This document shows, piece by piece, positions 36,439 through 47,046 of a stretch of DNA of 64,000 nt. Source of the stretch: Glycine soja (taxonomy: Eukaryota; Streptophyta; Magnoliopsida; Fabales; Fabaceae); the NCBI RefSeq assembly GCF_004193775.1, contig NC_041006.1:23777744-23841743 (forward strand), read 5' to 3'. Within the stretch, counting starts at the first letter, position 1. The number at the start of each line of letters is the position of its first letter. The translations under genes were made by a program, and so were the position numbers. The notes beneath the pieces are model-generated. The model saw nothing but the letters and a program-made list of their open reading frames with translations, had not been told where the DNA came from and searched no databases.

Positions 36439-37221
36439 TAGGGGTGTGCAAGGTGACTCAATCCGACCCAAAACCGCACAAATAAAAAAAGTGCATTTTG
36501 AGTGGTTTGGGATGGGTTAGTGGGTCAAAGCAACGAGTTAGGAAGGTTATGCCTGGTTGGGTTCAATAATGATTTATAGACGGGTCGAAAACCAACCCAA
36601 ACCAAAATTATTTATGTTGTTATGAGATTAAATAGGCCCAACCCACTTCCCTTATGAGATTACAGTTTACCGTACACGATCCAGTTATAAAAATTACCCT
36701 AAAAATTGAAACAATAAAAATCAGAAGTGAAAAATAACTCACACTAGTCTAGTCTCTCTCACTCACAAAACCCTAAGGAGGAGCTTGCGGCGCCACATCC
36801 ATGTGACCCCCCTTTCCTCCTTCTCTCTTGTCTTGTTTGAGCATTCATCGAAGCAGTTGACCACCACTTCCTCATCGTGCCGAAGCTATTATGGGAGATG
36901 GGAACTGTCACGACATAGCCATAATCGAGATTGTGATTGAGCTCATGAGACTCATGATAGTGGTTGCATTTCTGGCGTTTGTGGTTCCGATGTAGCTAGA
37001 GGTTTCGATGGTGGGTGGTGGCCGAATTGAGAAATCTGAATCTCTTCTTTGTTCTATTTTCCATTTACGGGTGCATCAAACCCAAATTGAGAACCCGACA
37101 TCTGCTCAAACCAAAAGTGCATTTAGAAACGGGTTCGAAACACAAATGCCAACCAATAGGGTTAGGTAGGATGGGTTTTTCTGGCCCAAACCCGACCGAA
37201 TCGACCCGTTGTACACCCCTA
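36439..37221. mobile_element. Non-autonomous hAT-type transposon
   Basis: Terminal inverted repeats TAGGGGTGTGCAA and TTGTACACCCCTA (one mismatch) are flanked by a perfect 8-bp target duplication GACATGAC (36431-36438 and 37222-37229), diagnostic of hAT elements. Length 783 bp. Subterminal GGGTTGGG/AACCCAACCC-like words are present at both sides. The middle (36750-37010) is more GC-rich and looks like foreign sequence. No transposase. Confidence 0.92.
36750..37010. other. GC-richer insert within the hAT element, possible captured sequence
   Basis: The composition changes to CT-rich then GC-richer (CTCACTCACAAAACCCTAAG then GGAGCTTGCGGCGCCACATC), the look of a plant gene 5' UTR and start region. 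No protein was recognised. Capture is an inference. Confidence 0.35.
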
Positions 37222-37229
37222 GACATGAC

Positions 37230-37894
37230 CTAAAGTGCTAGCATGGTAGTGAAAAAAGACATCACATCAACATTTTTGTTCTATATTAGACATCAAATTA
37301 ATAGATGAATTAAAATTATGCAATTAAAATAATGAAATAATTAAATTAGAGAGAAAGAGAGATACAAATTTGTGAGATGACAATAATAAGTTCAAAATTA
37401 TACTTAAGCCAAAATGTTTTAAAAGCATTTAAAAAAAAAACTAAGTTTTAGATAATAGAAGTGGAAGAAAGAACATGAGCAAAACAAAATTATAAACAAA
37501 AGGAAATAAAACAACTTAAAAATATTATGATCTTATATTATATTTAAAAAAAGGTAATAATTTTAAAATAATTTCAAATATTACTACTACTAAACGTTTT
37601 TTTCTAAATTATAAAAATTAATTGCAAAAAGAACAAAACATGCCCATAGTGTTGCTGTTTCTAAACATCTAAATTAAAGTGAAACTTCCTATAACAAATT
37701 AAATATATGGTGACTAATGTTTAATATGTTGTGTATACTAGTTAACACAATTTTTAACTTCTCCAAAATCCTTTGCCATAATATTTTTATACCATTATTG
37801 ACTTTGAAAAAAGAACTTTTATTGTGCAAACAATAGTTTTTTTTGTTATAATTATAATAAACAAGGCCGGAAAAGAGCTAACTAAAGAAAATAG
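37230..37894. other. AT-rich intergenic sequence
   Basis: It is A-rich with no coding potential. Nothing recognised. Confidence 0.4.
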
Positions 37895-38013
37895 GGTTAA
37901 CTAATTTTTAGTTTCTAAATTTTTGAAATTTAGTTTTTATTCTTTAAATTTTTGTAAGACGGATCAAAGTCTTTCAACTTTCTTTTATTAAGATTTTTAA
38001 TCCTTAAACTTTT
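37895..38013. repeat. Left arm of a palindromic MITE-like element split by CACTA-1
   Basis: The sequence TTTTTAGTTTCTAAATTTTTG and what follows is the imperfect reverse complement of 45165-45355 on the far side of the CACTA element. The two arms would make a foldback if the CACTA insertion and one GTT were removed. Confidence 0.6.
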
Positions 38014-38019
38014 GTTCAC

Positions 38020-38450
38020 AACCCCAAAAAGGTTATTCTACGTCGGTTATTAACCGTCATCCTAGACAACGTCATAGAAAGTTTTAACTTTCTATGACGG
38101 TTCCATAAAATATCGTCTTAGAAAATGCATCATTCTAAGACAGTTCTTAACTAAAAACCTTTTTAAAAAGATACCTTTCTAAGATGGTTCTTAATTAAAA
38201 ACCTTCTTAGATGAGTAAACTTTCTAAGACGGTTTTTCATATATCTGTCTTAGAATGTCTTTTTTTTTTAAAAAAAAAAGTTAAAAAAAAGTTGAAGATT
38301 CTAAGACGATTTTCGAAAGTAGACATTTTAAGACTTTTTTTTTTTCAGATAACAGTCTTAGAATTTTTTTAAAAAAATATTGTTAAAAAAATTAAAGATT
38401 CTAAGATGATTTTGGCCTGAAAATCGTCTTAGAATGTCATTTTTCTAAAA
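38020..38450. repeat. Left subterminal repeat zone of CACTA-1
   Basis: At least eight copies of TAAGACGGTT/AACCGTCTTA-like words occur in both orientations. They include a 14-bp perfect hairpin at 38070-38099 (arms CGTCATAGAAAGTT and AACTTTCTATGACG, 2-nt loop). In CACTA elements such words bind the transposase. Confidence 0.78.
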
Positions 38451-39046
38451 AAAATAAAAAACTATTTTCTTTATTTTTAAATAAGATGATATTTGTAATT
38501 TTAAAGAAAAATAAAAAGTACTGATTATCAATAGAACATGCATATTATGTTGCTTTAGGAATACCTGCAACTAGGTAAAAAATTAAATAAATTATTTTGA
38601 TTACATGAATATACATAATCATTGTCAAAAACAACTAACGTTATAGATACCTATAACTATATGCAGAAAAGATAACTACAAAAAAATCTAACAAGCATTT
38701 GGGACCCTAGTTACTTCAATTGTTCAAGTGTAGGGATTTTTGGGAAAACCGTGATGAAAAAGAAAAGGAGAGGAGGTATCATAAGAGAAGCAATAGAAGG
38801 GAAGACTTCCACTTAAAATGAATGACCCTAGGAATGCACTAAATACTGTGTTTGGATAGGCAAGGAAAAAAATGAACCAAACCACTTCCTTTTGCTTACA
38901 CTACATTTCACAGCTAAAGCATAGCAATATAACATAATCATGGGCTAGAACTTTTACCTTAAGCACACTTTGATTTACTAAAAATGCATTGATAAAATAA
39001 TAACAAGAAAGTCATAGTAGGGTGATGGGCGGGAACTTGGAACTTA

Positions 39047-39240
39047 CTACTTCCATACTTGTGGGAGCTCCTTAGTCTTGTTGTAGTAGCGAGCAAGTCG
39101 GTGGATTCTGCTGTCAACAAGAATCAACCTGAACTTGGAGTCCTTTTCCTTCTTGTTCCTCTCAAGATGGTTTCTAATTGAAACTGCATTCTTAATCAAA
39201 TGGTACAGATCCTCTGGAATTTCAAGCATAGGCCCTGAAA
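39047..39240 (-). pseudogene. RPS13: Captured exon of cytosolic ribosomal protein S13 (uS15)
   Basis: The minus-strand frame encodes [20 protein letters not shown], then [10 protein letters not shown] and [10 protein letters not shown], unmistakably the C-terminal half of eukaryotic 40S protein S13. A TTTCAG splice acceptor precedes it at about 39240, so a genomic exon was captured rather than a cDNA. Compared with typical S13, several Lys/Arg positions changed (for example KNAVSIRN), and the frame stops right after VWK, losing the last dozen residues. It cannot encode a working protein by itself but could be part of a chimeric transcript. Confidence 0.9.
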
Positions 39241-39902
39241 CCAACCACCAAAATTTTGCAATTATTATTATCAAGGTAGTTTTAGTAAATATACACTCAC
39301 TTTTGAATTCATCTCACTTTTTTAACACAACAATAGATAGAGTACCAGACAACAATATTATAATAACTATGAATCAACACATGAAGTAAAGAAATAAGAA
39401 TAAATGACAATGATAATAGACACAATTTTTCATACATGAAGTATGTGATTTTTTGGAGTTCAGTTACATAGTCAATTATGAGTAAACTAATACTTGTTCC
39501 CACACCACCGATATTAGGAAAAGTTTAGATATCGACAAGGTAAGTGCAAAATGAATATGCATATATGAACATAAGACATGAATATAAACCTACTTCATTT
39601 TTATAGTTATTGTACACTTCTTCCATTCCTGCAGCAACATTAGCAGGCAGAGAATGGATAACCAGAGATATGAGAAGTGCACTTTTATTACCAATATATA
39701 CAGGACTCTATCAGTTGTCAAACTAATGAACTAAACATTTCAATCTGAGATAGATAACTGCAGTATAAGTGTATAACACACTTGGTTACCAAAGTTAGTG
39801 TATAACACACTTAATATATATACCATTAATGCATGTCTAATGCCTCCCTTAAAAACAGTGCTAAAAGGTAGCACACAATCTGTGGGAACTAAGGAACTTA
39901 CG

Positions 39903-40110
39903 CTATGTCACTAGCAGTTGATGGTGCACCATACTCATCAAAAAGGTGCATGAGATCTCCAAATTGCCCATGTAAATCACCAAATATTTTGCCTTAAGTT
40001 GTAAGACCCTGGGTTCACTTGAAAATATGTGTTCTGCACTATCACAAAGATTTGCAATTTCATTGTAGTCCAAGAAAATACCGACAAACAAAGGGAGGTT
40101 AATGAACATG
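39903..40110 (-). pseudogene. Captured exon of a BSU1-like Ser/Thr phosphatase
   Basis: Minus-strand sequence encodes NEIANLCDSAEHIFSSEPRV, then LQLKAK. After a one-base frame slip it reads FGDLHGQFGDLM and FDEYGAPSTASDI. GDLHGQ is the first metal-binding motif of PPP-family phosphatases, and the preceding segment is that of the plant Kelch-phosphatase (BSU1/BSL) family in brassinosteroid signalling. It is one exon's worth, frame-broken, and lacks the rest of the catalytic core and the Kelch repeats. Confidence 0.8.
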
Positions 40111-41877
40111 GTTTATTGAATGTTTTGCACTTGACCCTACTCATATTTTCCTAGATTTTACAGGTCAAGTAGAAATTTTTTAATAGTTCATGTTAAGTTA
40201 AACCAATTAGATATAGATATATAGTGCACCTAATCCACTACCATGGCCTAATTATTAAATAAAGTATGTATTACTTCTAATAAAATTTAATTTTGATCCA
40301 CTAGTGTGTGTGAATATTATAGTAATACACTCTGTGTCATAAGTGTGTGTGAATATTAAATTAAATTTGTATGTATAACTTGTAATAGAAATGGGAGGGG
40401 ATATAAAATTAAAAAATAGAAAATATATGATGATATCTACGGGTTTAACCTTGAATGACATAACCAATACATTTTAATATTTTCTCAATGAAGCGATTGT
40501 TTTATTACTCTTCTCACAATACCAAGACACCTCATAGTAATCCCTTATCTGTCACCTAAGAACCAGAGATATGAAGTGAAAGCAAAGACAAGGAATCACA
40601 TTGTATACAAGGAAGAAAATCAGAAAATATATGAGAATGAGAATCATCAATGACCAAGGTGTGTAACTCTTACAAGTCTTTAAACTAACTCTCTCTAGAA
40701 AAGCTCTCAAAAAGTCAAATGGCTTGCTTCCTAACCTTATTCCTCATGTGGTAAAAATGTTTTTCATCAACCATCATAAATGGTAAAAGCTCAATTGGAA
40801 CATTATCGAAAAGTACCAAGTGCAATCAAATGAAGCACTAAATTCCATACCGCTTCCATCAATCTTGAGTTGCTTTGATAACATCCTTGTAAGGTTTCTA
40901 AGCAATATTGATCAAACATCTGTCTATTATCATCTAATGAAAGGAATCAGACATGAAACAATGTAACCTTCATTGATGTGCTAGAATCTTATTTTATCTT
41001 AAATAGCAAACCTCAGGCAATAATGTCTTGGGAAACTCTACGTTTGTTTTGGAAGGGGGTTAAAGTGCAGCCTAAGAGGGATTTTATATCAGGATCTAAA
41101 AGTTCCCACAGGGACCTAGTGCCACTTGAGCTAAAAGTCTTGGGCATGACAGATTATTTATTCATATACTTTATGCAATATTGAGAAGATCAAAATTGAA
41201 ACATAACAGAAATGAGTGACTATAGATTCTTAACATTTTTATGCTAAGTTTAAGTAACTAAAGACCAAGTCCACCTAGTAAACAAGAATCGCTGATGAGG
41301 ATTGGCTTAATTGATATGATCAAATTGAGTTGACAAGATCATATACTTAAATCCTGCATATGGTCCTTGGTTGATAGGCCATCTATAAGTACCACAGTAC
41401 TACTATTAGTCCTCATTGAGACTTGTAAATTGTAATATGCATGGCCTAGAAATGAGGCAAACTCATCTCCCCACCAACCTTATTCTTACCCAAAAATAAT
41501 TGATAAATAACAGTCAGTTTCTTTCCATCGTTCTTTTTAAAGGAAATGACACAACTTGCTCAAATAGATAGTTTCAAAATATAGCACAGAGAAACTTGTA
41601 AATACTTACTGCCATGGACTCTGCAAAGTAAGAAGGAAAAAGTGAAAAAGAGGAAACGTTGCCAGAAAATGGAAGCATGGATTATCACCTATATATGTCC
41701 AATCAAATAATTGATCAAATGGTAAGAAAAAGCAATTAGAAATTGTTCATCTGCATTCCATTTTAATTTAGGAAATTACCTGTGAAGAAGCAAAATGGTC
41801 AGGTGAGTTATTTGGATTTGCCCATGTGACAACAACTTAATGTAAATTAGTGGCATAGTTAGTTCAAGACAGCACAC

Positions 41878-41990
41878 CTTTATGAGCTCAATGGTTTCAA
41901 CTCCAAGACCAACACCTTCAACAACTTTCCTAAAATCATCTTCAGCCCAGGTTTTTGGAACATTACCAATGAATAATTTGTGTTTGGTTT
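41878..41990 (-). pseudogene. Captured RRM exon, hnRNP Q-like RNA-binding protein
   Basis: The minus strand encodes KHKLFIGNVPKTWAEDDFRK followed by VVEGVGLGVETIELIK. LFIGNVP is the RNP2 motif of an RNA-recognition motif; the wording is that of the plant hnRNP Q/R (SYNCRIP-like) family. The exon ends with an AAG/GTGTGC donor at 41878. RNP1 would lie on the next exon, which is not found. Family placement rests on one exon. Confidence 0.7.
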
Positions 41991-42267
41991 AAGAAAGTGA
42001 ACACCTCAAAGGTTTCCCCTGAAATCTTGAAAAATGTTAAAACAACAATAATTAGGAAAGGTACAACATGACTGCAAATAAGAAGACAAACATTTGAATT
42101 TCTTGGTGTAGGCAATGGATTGCCACAAGTTCATGACTTGGTGTGTAATTCTTTTAATATGAGATCCAAGTTTGCATTAGATTCTTGTGATAAAGAAAAC
42201 AAGTGCACTCCTATAGCTCAGAAAGCATATTTAAAAATGTAGCAGCAGAGTAATAATCAAGAAAGTA

Positions 42268-43255
42268 TGTGAATGTATGTATACATGATTTTGATGATGT
42301 CAAAAGAAGAATCAAACAAGGCTCATTTTGCTTCAAGATTAATACAAGATTGTTTCAACAAACAAAGCCTTGATTCAAGATTTCTTCAAGATCAAGCCTT
42401 GCCTCACAATGAAAGGTTTCAAGTCATTCAAGGCACATGTAATCGATTACCAATACATGTAATCGATTACCAATGGTTTGAAAGTGTGTAATCGATTACA
42501 CATCATATGTAATCGATTACCAGAGACTCTGAACGTTGGGAATTCAAATTTTAAATGAAGGGTCACAACTGTTCAAGAAAAACAACTGTGTAATCGATTA
42601 CACTAATTCTGTAATCGATTACCAGAGAGGATTTTCAAGGAATATCGCCAACAGTCACATATTTTCATTAGATTTGTGAATGACCATCAAAGGCCTATAA
42701 ATAGGTGACTTGGGCACGAATTTTATGCAGAGAGTTTTGCTTAGCAAAAATGTCTTATCCTCTCAAAAGACAATGAGAGAGATTGCAAAAGAACTTCATT
42801 GTCAAATGCTCTCTCAAAAGAAATCCTTGGCCAAACACTTGCAAAATCTATAAGGATTCCTACATGATCTTTATTGTAATATTCTTCTCTTGAAGAGAGA
42901 ATTCTTCTTCCATTCTTCTTATTCAATGAGATTGGTTAAGAGACTGTGAGTCTCTTGTTGTAAAGGATTCCTGAACACAAGGGATAGGTTGTCCCTGTGT
43001 GGTTCAGACTTTGTAATGGATTTTACAAAGATAGTGGAAATCTCAAGTGGGTTGCTTGAGTACTGGATGTAGGCATTGGAAGTGGCCGAACCAGTATAAA
43101 ATTGTGTTTGCATTCTCTCTTCCCTTATCTTATTTATTTTGTTACAATCAATTGTGTCTTGCATGTTTAAAGAACATTGTTAAATTGATTGTTGTTGCTT
43201 CTTTTGCATTCTAAGCCTATCCCTCTTAAGATTATTGAGGCCACAAGGTCTAACA
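42268..43255 (+). mobile_element. SIRE-type copia solo LTR inside CACTA-1
   Basis: The 988-bp unit starts TGTGAATGTA and ends GGTCTAACA with perfect 5-bp duplications AAGTA at 42263-42267 and 43256-43260. A TATAAATAG box at 42696-42704 gives plus orientation. Six exact GTAATCGATTAC palindromes lie at 42439, 42459, 42488, 42509, 42590 and 42611. It lies between two captured gene fragments, so it arrived after or during the element's growth. Confidence 0.92.
42439..42622. repeat. Cluster of six GTAATCGATTAC palindromes
   Basis: Six exact copies of the 12-bp palindrome fall in 184 bp, upstream of the TATA box of the LTR. Other SIRE-type LTRs in the window carry the same word at equivalent places. 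They might be binding sites for a dimeric regulator; this is inference. Confidence 0.9.
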
Positions 43256-43388
43256 AAGTACATTCCACCAACTATGATCATAACTGAATATTCTAGATAT
43301 AAAAAAAGTAAGCATATGCCACTGCATTTCACACTTTGATCCTGTCTAAGAATTGTAATAAAGTGAATAAAGTTAAATATTGACTTAC

Positions 43389-43890
43389 CACAAGAGTTTT
43401 TCCTTCATAGGCTATATCCTTGTCGTGAAAGCACCAAAAGTCCACACTGAGTTTGCTAATGAACTCAAAATTAGCTCTCACTATGTTAATCAAGAGAATT
43501 TTATTTTGTGACGCAAACAAATATCTGAATGTGAAGTATATCAACTGGAGAGTCAAGAATTAACATACTTCGTCATTTAGCCCTGTTTAATGAATTGGTA
43601 CCATCTTCCCATGGCCAGTATTTGGTAGGTGCACCAAATGGGTCAGCACCTGTTCCACGGAATGTATGCCAAAATGCAACATTAAATCTTAACCAATTAT
43701 ATAGGTATTATATAGAATAAATTCAAGTCAAAAGCCAATGGGTGTTGGTGGATGATGAAGTATAGATAAAACTGACAACTTCTTGGAATATAAACGAAAA
43801 CCAATCTTCATCTTCTTCTCGAGAATTTCCTCCTCTACATTATACCATTTAAATGAAGGCACATTCTTACTTCACGGACCCTGAAAATTA
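43389..43890 (-). pseudogene. xylA: Captured xylose isomerase exons
   Basis: Three minus-strand exon pieces match plant xylose isomerase in order. About 43800-43890 has SFKWYN and EEEILEKKMKDW-like residues; about 43571-43688 has [20 protein letters not shown] then WPWEDGTNS; 43389-43480 has [28 protein letters not shown] and WCFHDKD contain the active-site His and Asp region. Splice-like signals remain (donor GTAAGT at 43388, acceptor CATAG at 43481). An in-frame stop lies after the NRAK segment near 43578. It is a genomic, intron-containing capture of the N-terminal third. Confidence 0.87.
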
Positions 43891-44247
43891 AATTTTTGCA
43901 CCAATTAGTAATCACACAATAACAGTTCCCCATAAAGAATTCTCAAATTATTAATTTTACGTTAAGATCTTGCTGCAAAACAAAATATGAAAACCAATTA
44001 AGTTGATGAAAATCAACCTCTTTCTCCCCCTTCTTGAACCAAAGCAAAACCTTAATTGAATTGGTATAACAACATCAATCAACCAACCCCGAACAATCCA
44101 AATTTAGAAGAGATAAAATAAAAAAGTAGGTGAAGTAAAAAGAAATAAGAGAGGAGGAGCTTACAGCGAGAGGGTGAAATGAATCAGGCATTAGCAGGTT
44201 TGGGAAGCGGGATAAGGAGTTGTTTGGGGTTGGATTTTTGTTGGTGT

Positions 44248-44468
44248 TAGTGGATCCTTTTCATCTGGCGCATCCTCTCCATGACGAGCTCGTAGGAGCG
44301 GCACTTGTTCTCGCACTTCCAGGGGAGGTAGAACTCGGCCTACCTGCACCTATTGCGAGGGATGAGCAAGTGGGCACACTGGTCCCTATACGACAGTGGA
44401 ACCCTAGCCTCCGCTATCTCCTTCTGCTGCATCACTATTGTCTTCTTCGATGACCCTTCCACTTCCAT
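44248..44468 (-). pseudogene. NDUFB7: Captured complex I subunit B18 (NDUFB7) start exon
   Basis: ATG at 44468 on the minus strand opens MEVEGSSKK, then EARVPLSYRDQCAHLLIPRN and AEFYLPWKCENK, then YELVMERMRQMK, the mitochondrial NADH dehydrogenase B18 subunit with its CX9C-type cysteines. An in-frame TAG interrupts it between NRCR and AEFYLP (about 44340), and a few residues are lost near the second cysteine pair. The 5' UTR appears to be included. This is the fragment nearest the right terminus, so it would be first in a transcript starting there. Confidence 0.87.
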
Positions 44469-44639
44469 CTCTTCCCCTTCGATCAATCGACTAAAGATCT
44501 AAGTTTTAGAGAACGAGAAACACCACTTGGGGTCATTGCATTCCACGCCATGCACAGAAATGGAGGCCGCGCGTGAGGGGGGAGAAGTCTAGGTGGTTGC
44601 GTCGGTGAAAACTAAGGGAGGAAGATGACGACATCCCCA

Positions 44640-45050
44640 TTGGAGGCCGGACTGGGGCCATCATCGTTGAGCACGACCTAATTCTCCCTAGCTATTGGGG
44701 AAAGAGGGAGGGGAAGTTGTGTTCGAAACCCTAGCTGTTGTTGGAATCGAAAATTCGAGGAGAGAAGGAGAAAAGAGAAAAAAAAATGAAAGAAAAGAGA
44801 AAAAAAATGAAAGAAAAGAGAAAAACCACATATTCTTCCATTCCTTTCGAAGACGGTTTTCTAAAACCGTCTTTGTATTCTCGCATTCTATGTCGATTTT
44901 TAAACAACAGATGTCGTAATGCGTTTTCAAATGCGATTTTGGTAAAATCGTCTTTAAAAAGTTACAGTTATTTACAAAAATGTCACTGCTTAACTTACAA
45001 CATCAATTTTTGTAGAACCATCGTAAAAGCAGCGTTGTAAAAGACCATTT
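44640..45050. repeat. Right subterminal zone of CACTA-1
   Basis: It contains AAGACGGTTTTCTAAAACCG hairpin-like words near 44855, further CGTCTTTAAA-like words, and two tandem copies of AAAATGAAAGAAAAGAGAAA near 44785-44820. It ends at GTTTAGTAGTG. Confidence 0.65.
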
Positions 45051-45064
45051 GTTTAGTAGTGGTT

Positions 45065-45360
45065 TGACTGATCAAAATCCTTAAACTCTTAGAAATTTCA
45101 ATTTTTAGCCATTGAACAAAAGTTTGAACTCATTATTTTTATTTATTTAACAAGATTTCAAGAATTAAAAATTGAATTTTTCAAAAGTTTAGGAACTAAA
45201 AATCTTAATGTAAAATAGTTTGATCAAACAAAAGTTTAGAAACTAAAAATTTTAATAAAAAAGTTTAAAAACTTTGACCAGTCAAACAAAAGTTTACGGA
45301 TTAAAAATTAAATTTCAAAAAAGTTTAGAAAATAAAATCTAAGTTTTAAAAAAAATGAAA
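45065..45360. repeat. Right arm of the MITE split by CACTA-1
   Basis: Copies of AGTTTAGGAACTAAAAAT-like sequence mirror the left arm at 37895-38013. Tandem sub-blocks (AACAAAAGTTTAGAAACTAA) are repeated about three times. Confidence 0.6.
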
Positions 45361-45810
45361 TGAATGTGATAGTTGCAGCTTGCTGGTTTCCATCATTCTT
45401 TGGCCTGCAGCAGTGCTCACAGAACTGGATACGTAAAAAGTTGAGGACCAAATATTGATTATTCTAGACTCTTGCCACTCGCTTGAATGTTATTGTTACC
45501 ACGGAATTGGGACTTATTTGGACTTATATTTGGATTATTAATTTGTAGTGTATGAACTGTCATTGAATATTAGTTGGACATGCAGAATAATTATATTATC
45601 TCAATATCATTTAACTAAATGATTAAACACGCCTTTTCAAACATTTATTAAATCGTCTATAACCATCATATTGTGTATATTAATTATTTTTAATTTTCTT
45701 TTAATTATGTTTTTTTATTCATTAAGATTTAAACCTCACATCTTAGTAAAAAAGATTGAAATAATTTCTAATGAGATAATTTTATAGATATATTTATTAA
45801 CTTAATTACA

Positions 45811-45813
<3 letters not shown>
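45361..45813. other. AT-rich spacer
   Basis: No coding potential or repeat ends recognised. Confidence 0.35.

Positions 45814-45904
<91 letters not shown>
45814..45904. repeat. (TA)n microsatellite
   Basis: About 45 uninterrupted units. Confidence 0.95.
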
Positions 45905-45907
<3 letters not shown>

Positions 45908-46189
45908 TTGAATTAACTATTTTTTATTTTTTTATATTTATACTAATCTATCTCATACACTTTAGACAAATTGAAAGTTTTAATTACATTAAAAATATTT
46001 TGTTCTATACATAATGTCTAATGAATTGTAAGTTACTAATGTATTTAATTACTGAAAAAGTAAAATAAAAATATAATAATGACACAGTATAAAACCTAAA
46101 GAATAAATTAATTGTAATAAATAAAATATCATCATATTGTCATTGTTGTTGCAGGTAGTAGTGGTACAATAGAGATAGTATTATTGCTA

Positions 46190-46500
46190 GAAAAAGAGCA
46201 TTCTACATCGGTGAAATTGGCATTTTTACGACGGTGGACGCGTGTCTTTAAATCTAATGTCGTTGTAGAGGGTGGATGTTTCTACATCGGTCGTAAAAGG
46301 ACTGTCTTAGAAACACGTCACAAACGAAGTCGTTCCTACAACAACACCGATGTAGAAAGCACTGCTTTCCACATCGTTGTTGGCTGAAGCACGACTTTGT
46401 TTCTCATGTGTTCTACGACGGTCATTTTACGAACGATGTAGTTTGTCACGTGTTCTACAACGGTCCTTTTACGACCGATGTAAAAAGCTTTGTTAAGCAC
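46190..46500. repeat. Left subterminal zone of CACTA-2
   Basis: Alternating copies of TCTACATCGGT, TTTTACGACGG and CTACAACGGTCCTTTTACGA occur in both orientations, giving several short hairpins. Confidence 0.75.
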
Positions 46501-47015
46501 CAGATGATATCACCACCTGTGATGTTTACAATACAAACAAAATAGCATAAAAACTACTACAATGCAATGATAAAACACATAATAGTTTTCAAGGTTCTAA
46601 AAACCCTCCTATGGGCAATGCAACAGACGGCTTTTACAAGAGAAAAACAAGTATCAATCTTCTAAATTTCTAAGGAAGGAAACTAGTAAATCAATACAAG
46701 GATAAAACTGCATAATAGTTTTCAAGGTTCAAAGTGTCAATATACACAATGCAATGAATTGATCTCTAATGCTTCATAACAATAAAAACCATATTGATGA
46801 GTCTAGCTAAATGAACGATATGACAATTTTATATGGATGACATTTTTATTCTAGGCCAATTCAGGAATTTCCGAAACAAATTATAGAGCTTAAAGGGCCA
46901 AATACGAGGTTTACGTAAAACCATTTACATGTGGATTATTATTCGTAAAGTTTGTATTATTTGTAAACTATTTATAATTATTCCCTAAGACGCTAAATTA
47001 GATATTTGATATATC

Positions 47016-47046
<31 letters not shown>

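Larger units (their letters stand above)
38017..45061 (-). mobile_element. CACTA-1: gene-fragment-rich CACTA-type transposon
   Basis: The right end reads TTTAGTAGTG, the inverted CACTACTAAA of CACTA elements; the left end CACAACCCC is a decayed CAC terminus. The 3-bp duplication GTT flanks it (38014-38016 and 45062-45064), the CACTA hallmark. Subterminal zones at 38020-38450 and 44840-45050 are full of TAAGACGGTT-like direct and inverted words. Its 7 kb carries exon pieces of at least five unrelated genes, all on the minus strand, plus a copia solo LTR. No transposase was recognised, so it is non-autonomous. The left terminus is degenerate, which limits certainty about the exact end. Confidence 0.75.

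Noticed and set aside
41040..41160. Plus-strand ORF at 40978-41184 as a captured gene
   Set aside because: No protein family recognised and no splice signals; left unassigned.
44695..45040. KEK-rich plus-strand ORFs
   Set aside because: They arise from a purine-rich tandem repeat (AAAATGAAAGAAAAGAGAAA) in the CACTA-1 subterminal zone.
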